A stretch of 64,000 nucleotides of DNA, taken from NCBI GenBank assembly GCA_947448735.1, contig CANFOS010000002.1, forward strand, positions 124,001-188,000, in the 5' to 3' direction. Below are positions 47,025 through 54,624 of the stretch, piece by piece (position 1 is the first letter of the stretch; each line of letters begins with the position of its first letter). Source of the stretch: Comamonadaceae bacterium (GTDB lineage: Bacteria > Pseudomonadota > Gammaproteobacteria > Burkholderiales > Burkholderiaceae_C). Under the pieces are notes generated by a model. It searched no databases. It saw nothing but the letters and a program-made list of their open reading frames with translations, and had not been told where the DNA came from. The position numbers and the translations under genes were made by a program.

Positions 47025-47192
47025 ACGTCCTATTTAATTAGGAGCTGTTCGCTCGCATTTTGATTGGGCTAGAGGCTTGTTTAATAGTCAGCTGATGTGT
47101 CTTTGCAAGACCTGACCCCGTTTTTCGGCTCATATTTTGATGGGGCTAGCGGCTTTTTTGATAGAAGTCTGATGTGTCTTTGCAAGACCTGT
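47025..47192 (+). repeat. Imperfect tandem duplication with GCTAT-family repeat
   Basis: A unit of 77 bp occurs twice. Both copies hold ATTTTGATTGGGCTAGAGGC-like sequence and end with the identical 23-mer CTGATGTGTCTTTGCAAGACCTG (47093-47115 and 47170-47192). The left unit begins with CTATTTAATTAGGAGCTGTT, a full GCTAT-family element. No ORF lies here. Confidence 0.8.
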
Positions 47193-47241
47193 TTTTTACA
47201 TACGCAATGGTGCGGCACCTTATTACTAGTAATACTTCAAT

Positions 47242-47985
47242 CTAATTAATTTCGAAATCCTCTAGAGTGGACCAAATACCTGGAACCTCAATGTCAATAA
47301 ACTTGAACCCAAATGGCAATTGGCAAGCAGTTCCTGAAGAATTATCAAATGGAAGCCATATAAACCGATATTCAGATTCATGGCAATAGCTTGTAGGTTT
47401 TATGAAAGCATGACTAATATCGAAGGATGCATTTATTGACCGCAAAATGCTTCCGTTATCATCTATTTCTTCCTTCTTTTGGTATCTAACATAATCCATC
47501 GCACTGGAAACCGAATCAAAACTTCCCTTGAGTTTGATGGAATCGTCCCGAAAACAATCGAGCAACTTTAGAGCTATCAAATCTTTGAATTTCTGCGGAT
47601 CTGTAATTTTAATCAGGTGCTCGCCAAGGTGGGCTGAATCCTTGAGCGACTCTGAGCCGTTGCCATCAATAAATGTTGTACAAAACACTAGAAAATTAAT
47701 TTCTGATTCAAGGCGCATGACTCCAGAGCCCTTAAAGTTCAAATTTATTTTATCGTTATTAATTTTAAAGGGCAAACCTGCTACTTTGGCATAATGATTG
47801 AATTCAGCGGCTGATACTGTTCTACCCTCCGGCGGTGAACGCATCAAGATGGTGGGAAATCCTTCAGATTTATCCTGCCGATTTTGGTCTTCAATTTTCC
47901 GATAATAACTTAACGAACCAATTCTTAACTTATTAAGCTTAATTGCGGCGTATCCGTTTGGGCAAAGCCTTTTATATATTTTCAT
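47242..47985 (-). CDS. Hypothetical protein, AT-rich accessory gene
   Basis: I do not recognise this 247-aa protein. It starts MKIYKRLCPNGYAAIKLNKL and has the patterns LRIGSLSYYRKIED, FLVFCTTFIDG and, near the C-terminus, HESEYRFIWLPF. The general layout (N-terminal L-RIG-L-YYR and C-terminal ESEYR) recalls DUF2971-like proteins, but the resemblance is weak. It has no signal peptide or membrane segment. It has clearly lower GC and many ATT/AAT/TTA codons, unlike its neighbours, which suggests recent transfer. Confidence 0.7.
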   Translation of the reverse strand: MKIYKRLCPNGYAAIKLNKLRIGSLSYYRKIEDQNRQDKSEGFPTILMRSPPEGRTVSAAEFNHYAKVAGLPFKINNDKINLNFKGSGVMRLESEINFLVFCTTFIDGNGSESLKDSAHLGEHLIKITDPQKFKDLIALKLLDCFRDDSIKLKGSFDSVSSAMDYVRYQKKEEIDDNGSILRSINASFDISHAFIKPTSYCHESEYRFIWLPFDNSSGTACQLPFGFKFIDIEVPGIWSTLEDFEIN

Positions 47986-48084
47986 TATTTATTGCCAAAC
48001 TTTTATTTATTCTGGAACAAGATGAGGTCTTTAGTCATAAGATCGCCGCGTCAAACCGACTTCACAAGTTGACAAAAACTTGTG

Positions 48085-48107
48085 CGAATCGTAGGGGGTG
48101 AGCCATG
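48085..48107 (+). repeat. Left arm of 23-bp inverted repeat flanking the HNH-like gene
   Basis: GAATCGTAGGGGGTGAGCCATGG here is the inverse of the sequence at 49026-49048 with one mismatch. The arms are ~920 bp apart and enclose one AT-rich gene. The nearby ACAAGTT-GACAAA-AACTTGT is a small palindrome. Confidence 0.8.
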
Positions 48108-48182
48108 GAGATATCTTGACTAAATATGATAACGTAAGACCTCGCTTGACCCTTTGACCCCGTTTTTCACTGCCGATTGAAC

Positions 48183-48965
48183 TCATTCTGACGACTGATG
48201 CTTGGGTTCAAAGTGAAATTTTTCGTCATGTAAAGTAATGACGGCTGGTATTCCTGCATTGAGGAATTGCATTGCAGGATTTTCAGGTACTGTTTTACCT
48301 TCTGGTATGAATACCACATAAACGCTCAATCCACCGTAGAAACACAATTTTATTATGTAAAGGCCAAATTTATCTGTGTCGGAAACCATGTACTTAAATA
48401 CATCTGGGTTGCTTCCGATGTAAGACTTTCCTTTTAGATCTATTTCAGCTCGTTTGGTAATGAATTCATTCCAAGTTGCAGAATTTCCTTTTGAGTAGTG
48501 AAGGTATCCAAAGTGTGATTTTACTGTGCCTTTAAACTTTGATTTAAAATGATAAAAATGCAATGCATAGGCTATATTTTGAAGACAGTTGTGAAGACGT
48601 TTAATGTCCGGAGTTCCCCAGAGCACTTCGAGAAAACCATTGTTTGTTGGTATCCGATGGACAATTTGCTTGTTTAAAATTACCTTGTCCAGAAGCTTGT
48701 ACGATCGTCTGCGTAATGCGCGCTCTACTTTACCAAATTTATGCAAATACCCAATTGAGTTGTTTCCGATAATTCCTGCTAGGCTAACCATTAAGAATTC
48801 GTCATCCATTGATTTGGCTGTATTGTGCAAATCGCAGGAAGGTACAGTAATAAGATTGATGCGATAGTCTTTTTCAGGAATGTCGGCCCTTGTAGGGAAT
48901 AGACATTTAGGTGGGACATGCTCGGCTGAAGTCCCAGGTTCTTCGCATCTGTAACACTTATCCAT
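48183..48965 (-). CDS. HNH-endonuclease-like hypothetical protein
   Basis: A 260-aa protein with an N-terminal zinc-type pattern: CYRCEEPGTSAEHVPPKCLF, then LITVPSCDLHNTAKSMDDEF. The CxxC, EH-PP and C-x-x-H-N spacing resembles HNH nucleases, with His-Asn as candidate metal/catalytic residues. The remaining ~190 residues are unlike anything I know. The track start is TTG 48977; ATG 48965 is preferred. AT-rich, and flanked by a 23-bp inverted repeat, it looks like a mobile or defence-island gene. Confidence 0.65.
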   Translation of the reverse strand: MDKCYRCEEPGTSAEHVPPKCLFPTRADIPEKDYRINLITVPSCDLHNTAKSMDDEFLMVSLAGIIGNNSIGYLHKFGKVERALRRRSYKLLDKVILNKQIVHRIPTNNGFLEVLWGTPDIKRLHNCLQNIAYALHFYHFKSKFKGTVKSHFGYLHYSKGNSATWNEFITKRAEIDLKGKSYIGSNPDVFKYMVSDTDKFGLYIIKLCFYGGLSVYVVFIPEGKTVPENPAMQFLNAGIPAVITLHDEKFHFEPKHQSSE

Positions 48966-49280
48966 ATGAAAGCCCAAGAAAAAATGAGGCCAGGTCTTTA
49001 ATTATCAGATTTGGTTGAAATAACGCCATGGCTCGCCCCCTACGATTCAAATCTGCACACGCCCTGAACGAGCGACTAGGAAGTTCATCTTCATGTTACC
49101 AACTATTACAGAGTTTTGGGTCCTGAAACACGTTTCGACCTGAGCTGTGTTGAGGAAGCTTTGCAAAACCCAGTCAACCGCTGAGTTGCGCAAGATTTGG
49201 GGTCAGCTCTTCCATCAATGCATCCCGCTATTCTTTTAAACATTCAGAGCAACCTCAGTAGCAAATCAATACAGCACTAC
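48966..49280 (-). other. Noncoding stretch with right arm of inverted repeat
   Basis: About 315 bp without a supportable gene. It contains the right arm CCATGGCTCGCCCCCTACGATTC (49026-49048) and short fragments such as TTTGGGGTCAGCTC and GAGGCCAGGTC that echo GACCCCG/GACCTG words at 47112 and 48151. It may hold remains of a mobile element; I see no intact transposase. Confidence 0.4.
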
Positions 49281-50084
49281 CTAAGCGCTGCCTGATACCC
49301 CGCCCTCAAACACCTTGAGCTCGCCCGGTGCAAACGCCGTCCAGTGTTCATTGGTGGTCAGAGGTGCGCTGACCACCACGGCTACGCGGTCTGTCATGTT
49401 GGTGTGCTCGGCAAAGTCAACGCTCACGTCTTCGTCGCTGAGGGTGGCGTGCGCAAACGGGTGTTGGCGCTCGATGTAGTGCAGCCCCTGCGAGTCGGGT
49501 TTGGTTGATGCATGCGCCCACAGGGCCTGGCCGTTGCTCGGCAAAAAGTTGAAGGTGCCGTGCGGCGCGATGTTGGCCGCCAGCTCGCGCAGCGTGATGC
49601 TCAGCTCATGCACGCTGGGCACCCCGGCATGCGACTTGGCCAGCTCTTGCATGATCCAGCAAAAAGCGCGTTCGCTGTCGGTGCTGCCCACTGGCTTGAA
49701 GCTGCCGTGCAGGCGCGGTGCAAAGTCTTTCAAGTCGCCGTTGTGTGCAAACACCCAATACCTGCCCCACAACTCTCGCACAAAAGGGTGGCAATTTTCA
49801 AGCGCCACCCGGCCTTGCGTGGCCTTGCGGATGTGTGAAATGACATTTCGGCTTTTGATGGGGTAGCGGCTGATCAGCTCGGCCACCGGCGATGAGCAGG
49901 CGGGCTGGTGGTCTACAAAATGGCGCAGGCCTTTGTCGTCTGCACCTCCGGCATCGCCCTCAAAAAAGGCAATGCCCCAGCCATCGGCGTGGTGGTCGGT
50001 TTGCCCGCCGCGCTGGGCAAAGCCGCGAAAGCTGAAGGTCACATCGGTCGGGGCATTGCAGTTCATGCCCAGCAGTTGGCACAT
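49281..50084 (-). CDS. Class II glutamine amidotransferase, YafJ type
   Basis: An N-terminal nucleophile amidotransferase domain alone, 267 aa. Cys2 in MCQLLGMNCN is the catalytic nucleophile; RGGQTDHHADGWGIAFFEG, NVISHIRKAT and FAHNGDL are the glutamine-site motifs. No synthetase domain is attached. Proteins of this type are related to YafJ; the in vivo acceptor is unknown. A tautomerase gene ends 3 bp upstream. Confidence 0.9.
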   Translation of the reverse strand: MCQLLGMNCNAPTDVTFSFRGFAQRGGQTDHHADGWGIAFFEGDAGGADDKGLRHFVDHQPACSSPVAELISRYPIKSRNVISHIRKATQGRVALENCHPFVRELWGRYWVFAHNGDLKDFAPRLHGSFKPVGSTDSERAFCWIMQELAKSHAGVPSVHELSITLRELAANIAPHGTFNFLPSNGQALWAHASTKPDSQGLHYIERQHPFAHATLSDEDVSVDFAEHTNMTDRVAVVVSAPLTTNEHWTAFAPGELKVFEGGVSGSA

Positions 50085-50087
50085 GGC

Positions 50088-50279
50088 TCAGTCGCGTGGC
50101 TCAGACCACAGCTTGCCACCCGTGGCCCAGTTCTCGCGCTTGATGTCGGTGATGACGATATCGACCGAGTCAGCCACGCCGCCCAAAACCTCAACGCTGA
50201 CGCGCGTGATCTCGGCGACCAGTTTCTTTTTTTGCTCAACCGTGCGGCCTTCCAGCATTTCGACGTGGTAGGTGGGCAT
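50088..50279 (-). CDS. 4-oxalocrotonate tautomerase family protein
   Basis: A 63-aa protein starting MPTYHVEMLEGRTVEQKKKL; after Met removal Pro1 is the catalytic base, as in 4-oxalocrotonate tautomerases. VDIVITDIKRENWATGGKLW is conserved in the family. The track ORF begins 30 codons early; ATG 50279 has GAAGGAGA upstream. Likely co-transcribed with the amidotransferase. The native substrate is unknown. Confidence 0.88.
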   Translation of the reverse strand: MPTYHVEMLEGRTVEQKKKLVAEITRVSVEVLGGVADSVDIVITDIKRENWATGGKLWSEPRD

Positions 50280-50367
50280 GAGATCTCCTTCGGCGGTGAT
50301 GGCGGGTTTGTTGTGGAATTTGGATGACAAATTTAATCGTCTGGCGTGATGATAATCAAGCCTGACC

Positions 50368-51597
50368 ATGACGACTCACCTGCCCCTACTTGTTGGTCGT
50401 TCCTACCATTGCCAATGCGGCAGCCCGGTTTTTTTCAGAAACAGCGAATGCCTGACCTGCGGCACACCGCTCGGCTACGACAGCGCGCTGGCCACCTTGC
50501 TGCCCCTGATGCCGGGGCCGGGGGACAACACTTGGTTGCAGTGGCAGCCAGCGCCAAACCCGATGCAAGCACAGGTGGGGCAAACACAAACGGGGCAAAA
50601 GCAGCTCTACAGCCGCTGCGCCAACCTGACCACACCGGCGGCCTGCAACTGGCTGATACCTCAAACGCCTGATGCTGAACAAGCGCCCCAGCCGCTGTGC
50701 CAGGCCTGCCGCTTGAACCGCACCATTCCTGACCTGAACGATGCCGCCCACCCGGACAACGGGGTGCTGTGGGGCCGCATTGAGCTTGCAAAGCGGCGAC
50801 TTTTTTCAAGCCTGCTGGCCCTTGGGCTGCCCGCCGCGTCATTGACGCAAGACCCGGTGCGCGGCCTGGCGTTTGACCTGCTGCGCCCGCCAGGCGGTGG
50901 CCCGCCCGTGGTGACTGGGCACAAAGAAGGCCTCATCACCCTCAACCTGCTGGAGGCTGACGATGCTGTGCGCGAGGCCGTCAGACGCGACCTGCGCGAA
51001 CCCTACCGTACGCTGCTGGGTCACCTCCGCCATGAAATGGGCCACTACTACTGGGACCGGCTGGTGCGCGGTACGGCATGGATGGACGGCTTTCATGCGC
51101 TGTTTGGTGACGAGACACAAGACTATGCCGCCAGCCTTCAGCGCAACTACCAGCAGGGCCCGCCGACCAACTGGCAGCTTGACCATGTCAGCGCTTACGC
51201 CAGTAGTCACCCGTGGGAGGACTGGGCTGAATGCTGGGCACATTATTTGCACATGCGTGACACGATTGACACCGCCGTCAGCCTGGGCCTGGCGCATGAC
51301 AATCTGCACACGGCGCACCTGGAGTTCACGCCCTTCACGATGGATGCGCTCTACCAGCCCGCCCACCTTGAGGCGCAACAGTTTCTGGACTTTTTAAACG
51401 ACTGGACCCGCCTGACCACGCTGCTCAACGAAATGTCGCGCAGCATGGGGCAGCCTGACTTTTACCCGTTTGTGCTGCCACGACGGGTGGTGGCCAAACT
51501 GCATTTCATCCACCTGCTGGTCACATCGGGCGGCGGCCCACCGCCAGCGACCGCCGAGCTGGATGCGGTGCAAGGGCAGATGCGGAGTCAGTTTTAA
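50368..51597 (+). CDS. Zinc-ribbon and putative zinc metallopeptidase domain protein
   Basis: A 409-aa protein with an N-terminal zinc ribbon (CQCGSPVFFRNSECLTCG) and further cysteines (CANL, CNWL, CQAC). The main domain carries LGHLRHEMGHYYWDRLV, an HExxH metalloprotease motif, with later Glu/His candidates in HPWEDWAECWAHYLH. This is the architecture of the putative zinc-binding metallopeptidase (DUF2248) family. No signal peptide, so it is cytoplasmic. Function is unproved. Confidence 0.85.
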   Translation: MTTHLPLLVGRSYHCQCGSPVFFRNSECLTCGTPLGYDSALATLLPLMPGPGDNTWLQWQPAPNPMQAQVGQTQTGQKQLYSRCANLTTPAACNWLIPQTPDAEQAPQPLCQACRLNRTIPDLNDAAHPDNGVLWGRIELAKRRLFSSLLALGLPAASLTQDPVRGLAFDLLRPPGGGPPVVTGHKEGLITLNLLEADDAVREAVRRDLREPYRTLLGHLRHEMGHYYWDRLVRGTAWMDGFHALFGDETQDYAASLQRNYQQGPPTNWQLDHVSAYASSHPWEDWAECWAHYLHMRDTIDTAVSLGLAHDNLHTAHLEFTPFTMDALYQPAHLEAQQFLDFLNDWTRLTTLLNEMSRSMGQPDFYPFVLPRRVVAKLHFIHLLVTSGGGPPPATAELDAVQGQMRSQF

Positions 51598-51599
51598 AG

Positions 51600-51654
51600 T
51601 GCTATATGATTTGTAGCTGATAGTGCATGTATTCATTGGCCTATAGCCCTAAAT
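51600..51654 (+). repeat. Interspersed GCTAT...AGCTG repeat
   Basis: TGCTATATGATTTGTAGCTG then ATAGTGCATGTATTCATTGGCCTATAGCCC. It begins 2 bp after a stop codon and shares ATTCATTGGCCT with the copy at 26646. It sits between the metallopeptidase and the TPR-methyltransferase gene. Confidence 0.65.
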
Positions 51655-51710
51655 GAGCACCAAAGCAGCCTTGTTAACGCCAACTGACGGCCCAAGCCGT
51701 TTCATTTTTC

Positions 51711-53036
51711 ATGTCGCCACCTGCAGCCAGCCCGTTTGATGCCGCCAGACAGCATTTTGTAGAAGGCGTAGGCCACTACGAGGCGGGTCGCTACGCTCAG
51801 GCGCGGGTCAGTTTTGAAGCTTCCCTGGCGCTGTTGCCGGGCCGGGTGTCAACGCTGGGCAATCTGGGGGCGACGCTGGTCAAACTCGGGCAAGCGGAGG
51901 CGGCGCTGGTGCCGCTTGGCGAGGCGCTGGCCATCGATGCCCATGCGCTGGACGCGCTGTCGCACAAGGGGCTGGCGTTGGCCGAGCTGGGTCGCTACGC
52001 CGACGCGTTGGCTTGCCACGACGCCGTGCTGCGCCTGCAGGCAGACCACATTCCGGCCGCTTACCAGCGCAGCCTGATGCTCAAGCAGCTCGGGCGCTAC
52101 AAGGAAGCTGCGGACGCCACCAGCCGGGTCGTCGCGCTGGATGCAGACAATCTGCAGGCCTGGTGGCTGCGCGCCGAGCTGCTGCATCGGCTCGAGCAAC
52201 ACGACGCGGCGCTCGCGGCATTTGACCGATTGCTCGGCCTGGACCCCCTGCTGCACCGCGCCTGGAGCCAGAAGGCGGGCTTGCTCAACGACCTGGGCCG
52301 GCATGCCGAGGCACTGGCTGCATTTCAGCAAGCCCTGGCGCTTGGTGGAGACCCCGAACTGAACGGTTATTTCATCGCCTCACTGACCGGCCAGCAGGCG
52401 CCCAGCGCGCCGCCGCGCCAGTATGTGGCAGGCTTGTTTGACGACTATGCCGAAGACTTTGACAAGCATCTGGTCAACGTGCTGGGCTACCAGGCGCACC
52501 GGGTGCTGGTTGAAAATTTGCGGGGTGTTGGCAAAACCCATTACCGCTCTGCCCTGGACCTGGGTTGCGGCACCGGCCTGTGCGGGCCGCTGCTGCGCGG
52601 GCAGGTCAATCGGCTGGAGGGCGTGGACTTGTCTGGCCAGATGCTGGATAAGGCGCGTGCCCTTGGGGGGTATGACGCATTGGTTCAAGCCGACGTGGCC
52701 GAGCATTTACAAGCGACTGACCAGCGACACGACCTGCTGCTGTCTTGTGATGTGTTCATTTATGTGGGAGCGCTTGAGGCCGTGTTTGCAGGCGCAGCCC
52801 GCGTGCTGGAGCCGGGCGGCGTGTTCTGCTTTTCAGTCGAAAGCACAGACGATGCGCATGACTATCGCCTGATGCCCAGCCAGCGCTATGCGCATTCAGA
52901 GCGCTACCTGCGCAGCCTGGCTGCCAGTCAGGGTTTGACGGTGGTCAAAACGCTGGCGCAGCCCATCCGGCAAGACCAGCAGCAAAGCATTGACGGTTTG
53001 TATGTGTACCTTGTCAAGCCGGCGCCAGCGTCTTGA
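51711..53036 (+). CDS. TPR-repeat protein fused to a SAM-dependent methyltransferase
   Basis: Two parts in 441 aa. Residues ~10-215 hold about six tetratricopeptide repeats (e.g. YEAGRYAQARVSFEASLALLPG, quoted in part AQARVSFEASLALLPG). Residues ~235-440 form a class I methyltransferase with SALDLGCGTGLCGPLL, GVDLSGQMLDKAR and LLLSCDVFIYVGAL. This fusion occurs in several Proteobacteria; substrate unknown, perhaps a protein or small molecule bound by the TPR part. ATG 51711 is used. Confidence 0.88.
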   Translation: MSPPAASPFDAARQHFVEGVGHYEAGRYAQARVSFEASLALLPGRVSTLGNLGATLVKLGQAEAALVPLGEALAIDAHALDALSHKGLALAELGRYADALACHDAVLRLQADHIPAAYQRSLMLKQLGRYKEAADATSRVVALDADNLQAWWLRAELLHRLEQHDAALAAFDRLLGLDPLLHRAWSQKAGLLNDLGRHAEALAAFQQALALGGDPELNGYFIASLTGQQAPSAPPRQYVAGLFDDYAEDFDKHLVNVLGYQAHRVLVENLRGVGKTHYRSALDLGCGTGLCGPLLRGQVNRLEGVDLSGQMLDKARALGGYDALVQADVAEHLQATDQRHDLLLSCDVFIYVGALEAVFAGAARVLEPGGVFCFSVESTDDAHDYRLMPSQRYAHSERYLRSLAASQGLTVVKTLAQPIRQDQQQSIDGLYVYLVKPAPAS

Positions 53037-53040
53037 GGGC

Positions 53041-53577
53041 CTACCGGCTCGCGCTTTGCAAAACCCAAGGCGTTGCCAGCACGGCCAGCAAACGAATCAG
53101 GGCCACATCGCGCGGCAGCCACTGCGCGCGGCCACCGAGGACATTGAAAGTGGCGGCGCAACGACCATCGACAAGCAGCGGCACATTGACCACGCCATGC
53201 AAACCCAGCGCTATGATGCGCGCGTGGTCGTCAAACACCGCGGTCAGCGCAGCATCACCTTCACCTATAAAAACCTCATGACGCAAGAGCAGTTGGCGTG
53301 ACCAGGGCGTCAGCGTTTTACGCTTCAGGCCCGCGACTGGGTAGGCCTGCAAGTTCGATGACCACAGGCGCTGCAGCTCAAACTCGCCCGCGCTGGCCGG
53401 CAGCGTGTCAACCTTGTTGACGGTTAACAGGCCATCGCCCAGCATGGCCTGACGCGCCCGCTCAATCACTGACAGGGCGGCATCAAAATGACTGGCCCGG
53501 GGCAGCGCCTCGCCCAGCAAGGCACATACCGCAGCCGGGAGTTGCAGGTCTTCTGATGCTGGATCTGCCGTCTTCAC
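53041..53577 (-). CDS. GAF-domain protein
   Basis: A 178-aa protein with a single GAF-like sensor domain: VNKVDTLPASAGEFELQRLWSSN, LRHEVFIGEGDAALTAVFDDHARI, LGLHGVVNVPLLVDGRCAATFNVLG (short parts quoted). No output domain is present. It converges on the TPR-methyltransferase and is followed upstream by a Bug-family binding protein 7 bp away, so the two may be one unit. Confidence 0.75.
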   Translation of the reverse strand: MKTADPASEDLQLPAAVCALLGEALPRASHFDAALSVIERARQAMLGDGLLTVNKVDTLPASAGEFELQRLWSSNLQAYPVAGLKRKTLTPWSRQLLLRHEVFIGEGDAALTAVFDDHARIIALGLHGVVNVPLLVDGRCAATFNVLGGRAQWLPRDVALIRLLAVLATPWVLQSASR

Positions 53578-53583
53578 CCGGTG

Positions 53584-54570
53584 TTACTCGTTTTTAATAC
53601 CCAGCTCACGGATGACTTTGCCGTAGCGGTCTGCGTCACGCTGCAACAGGCCTGCAAAGTCTTGCGGCGTGCTTCGCACCACCTCAACGCCAATCGCGTC
53701 CATGCGTGACTTGATGTCGGGTAAAGCCATGGCTTTGTTGATTTCAGCATTCAGCCTGCTGGCCATGTCTCTGGGCAAACCAACAGGCCCAAAAGCGCCG
53801 TACCAAACGCTCATCTCGTAGCCCGGCAAGGTCTCGCCTACCGTTGGTACATCAGGCAGCAGGGCCGACCGTTTGGCCTCTGTGACGGCCAGCAGGCGCA
53901 GCTTGCCTGACTTGACATGCGGCAGCGTTTGCGTGCCGGCAGAAAACAGCACCTGGGTTTGGTTGCCCACCGTGTCAAGCACGGCAGGTGCGCCTCCTTT
54001 GTACGGCACATGCAACATCTCAATACCGGCGGCTTTTTCAAACATCACCGCGGCAAGGTGGTTGGTGGAGCCAGGACCGGCTGTCGCGTAAGCCAGCTTG
54101 CCGGGGTTGGCTTTGGCGTAGGCAATGAATTCCTTGACGGTTTTAACCGGCACCGATGGGTTGACGACCAGGGTGTTGACCACGTTGGCAATTTGCGCAA
54201 TCGGGGTGAAGTCGTCAACCCCTTTAAAAGGCATGTTCGGCATCAGTCCCGGGTTCATGGCGTGCGTGCTCATGGAGCCGACCAGCAGGGTGTAACCGTC
54301 TGGTTTGGCTTTGGCCACCAGGTTCGAGCCAATATTGCCCGAAGCGCCCGCCTTGTTGTCAACAATGACGGTTTGGCCCATCGACTTGGTCAGTTGCTCA
54401 CTGAGCGTGCGGGCCAAAATGTCGGTTGAGCCGCCAGGCGCCCACGGCACGATGAGGGTGATCGTGCTTTCGGGCCAGGCGGCGCGCGCCCATGGCGAGA
54501 CGCCGCCCAACAAGGTGGCCGCAGAGGCCAGCACGGCATGGCGACGGGTGACTGAAAAAGAATGCGACAT
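53584..54570 (-). CDS. Tripartite tricarboxylate transporter substrate-binding protein (Bug family)
   Basis: Periplasmic binding protein, 328 aa, of the BugT/TctC family. Signal peptide with a twin-arginine-like SVTRRHAVLASAATLLGG, then the family start WPESTITLIVPWAPGGSTDILARTL (part: IVPWAPGGSTDILAR) and VDNKAGASGNIGSNLVAKAKPDGYTLL (part: GASGNIGSNLVAKAKPDGYT). No tctA/tctB membrane genes lie nearby, common for the many orphan Bug proteins of Burkholderiales. Ligand unknown. Confidence 0.92.
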   Translation of the reverse strand: MSHSFSVTRRHAVLASAATLLGGVSPWARAAWPESTITLIVPWAPGGSTDILARTLSEQLTKSMGQTVIVDNKAGASGNIGSNLVAKAKPDGYTLLVGSMSTHAMNPGLMPNMPFKGVDDFTPIAQIANVVNTLVVNPSVPVKTVKEFIAYAKANPGKLAYATAGPGSTNHLAAVMFEKAAGIEMLHVPYKGGAPAVLDTVGNQTQVLFSAGTQTLPHVKSGKLRLLAVTEAKRSALLPDVPTVGETLPGYEMSVWYGAFGPVGLPRDMASRLNAEINKAMALPDIKSRMDAIGVEVVRSTPQDFAGLLQRDADRYGKVIRELGIKNE

Positions 54571-54624
54571 GTTGAAGCTCCTTGACTTGAGAATAATGTG
54601 TTGGTTGATGGAGCACGACGAGAA

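Noticed and set aside
46025-49280. CRISPR array or intact prophage/IS element
   Set aside because: Repeats are few, irregular and not spaced by unique spacers; no transposase, integrase or phage structural gene is visible.
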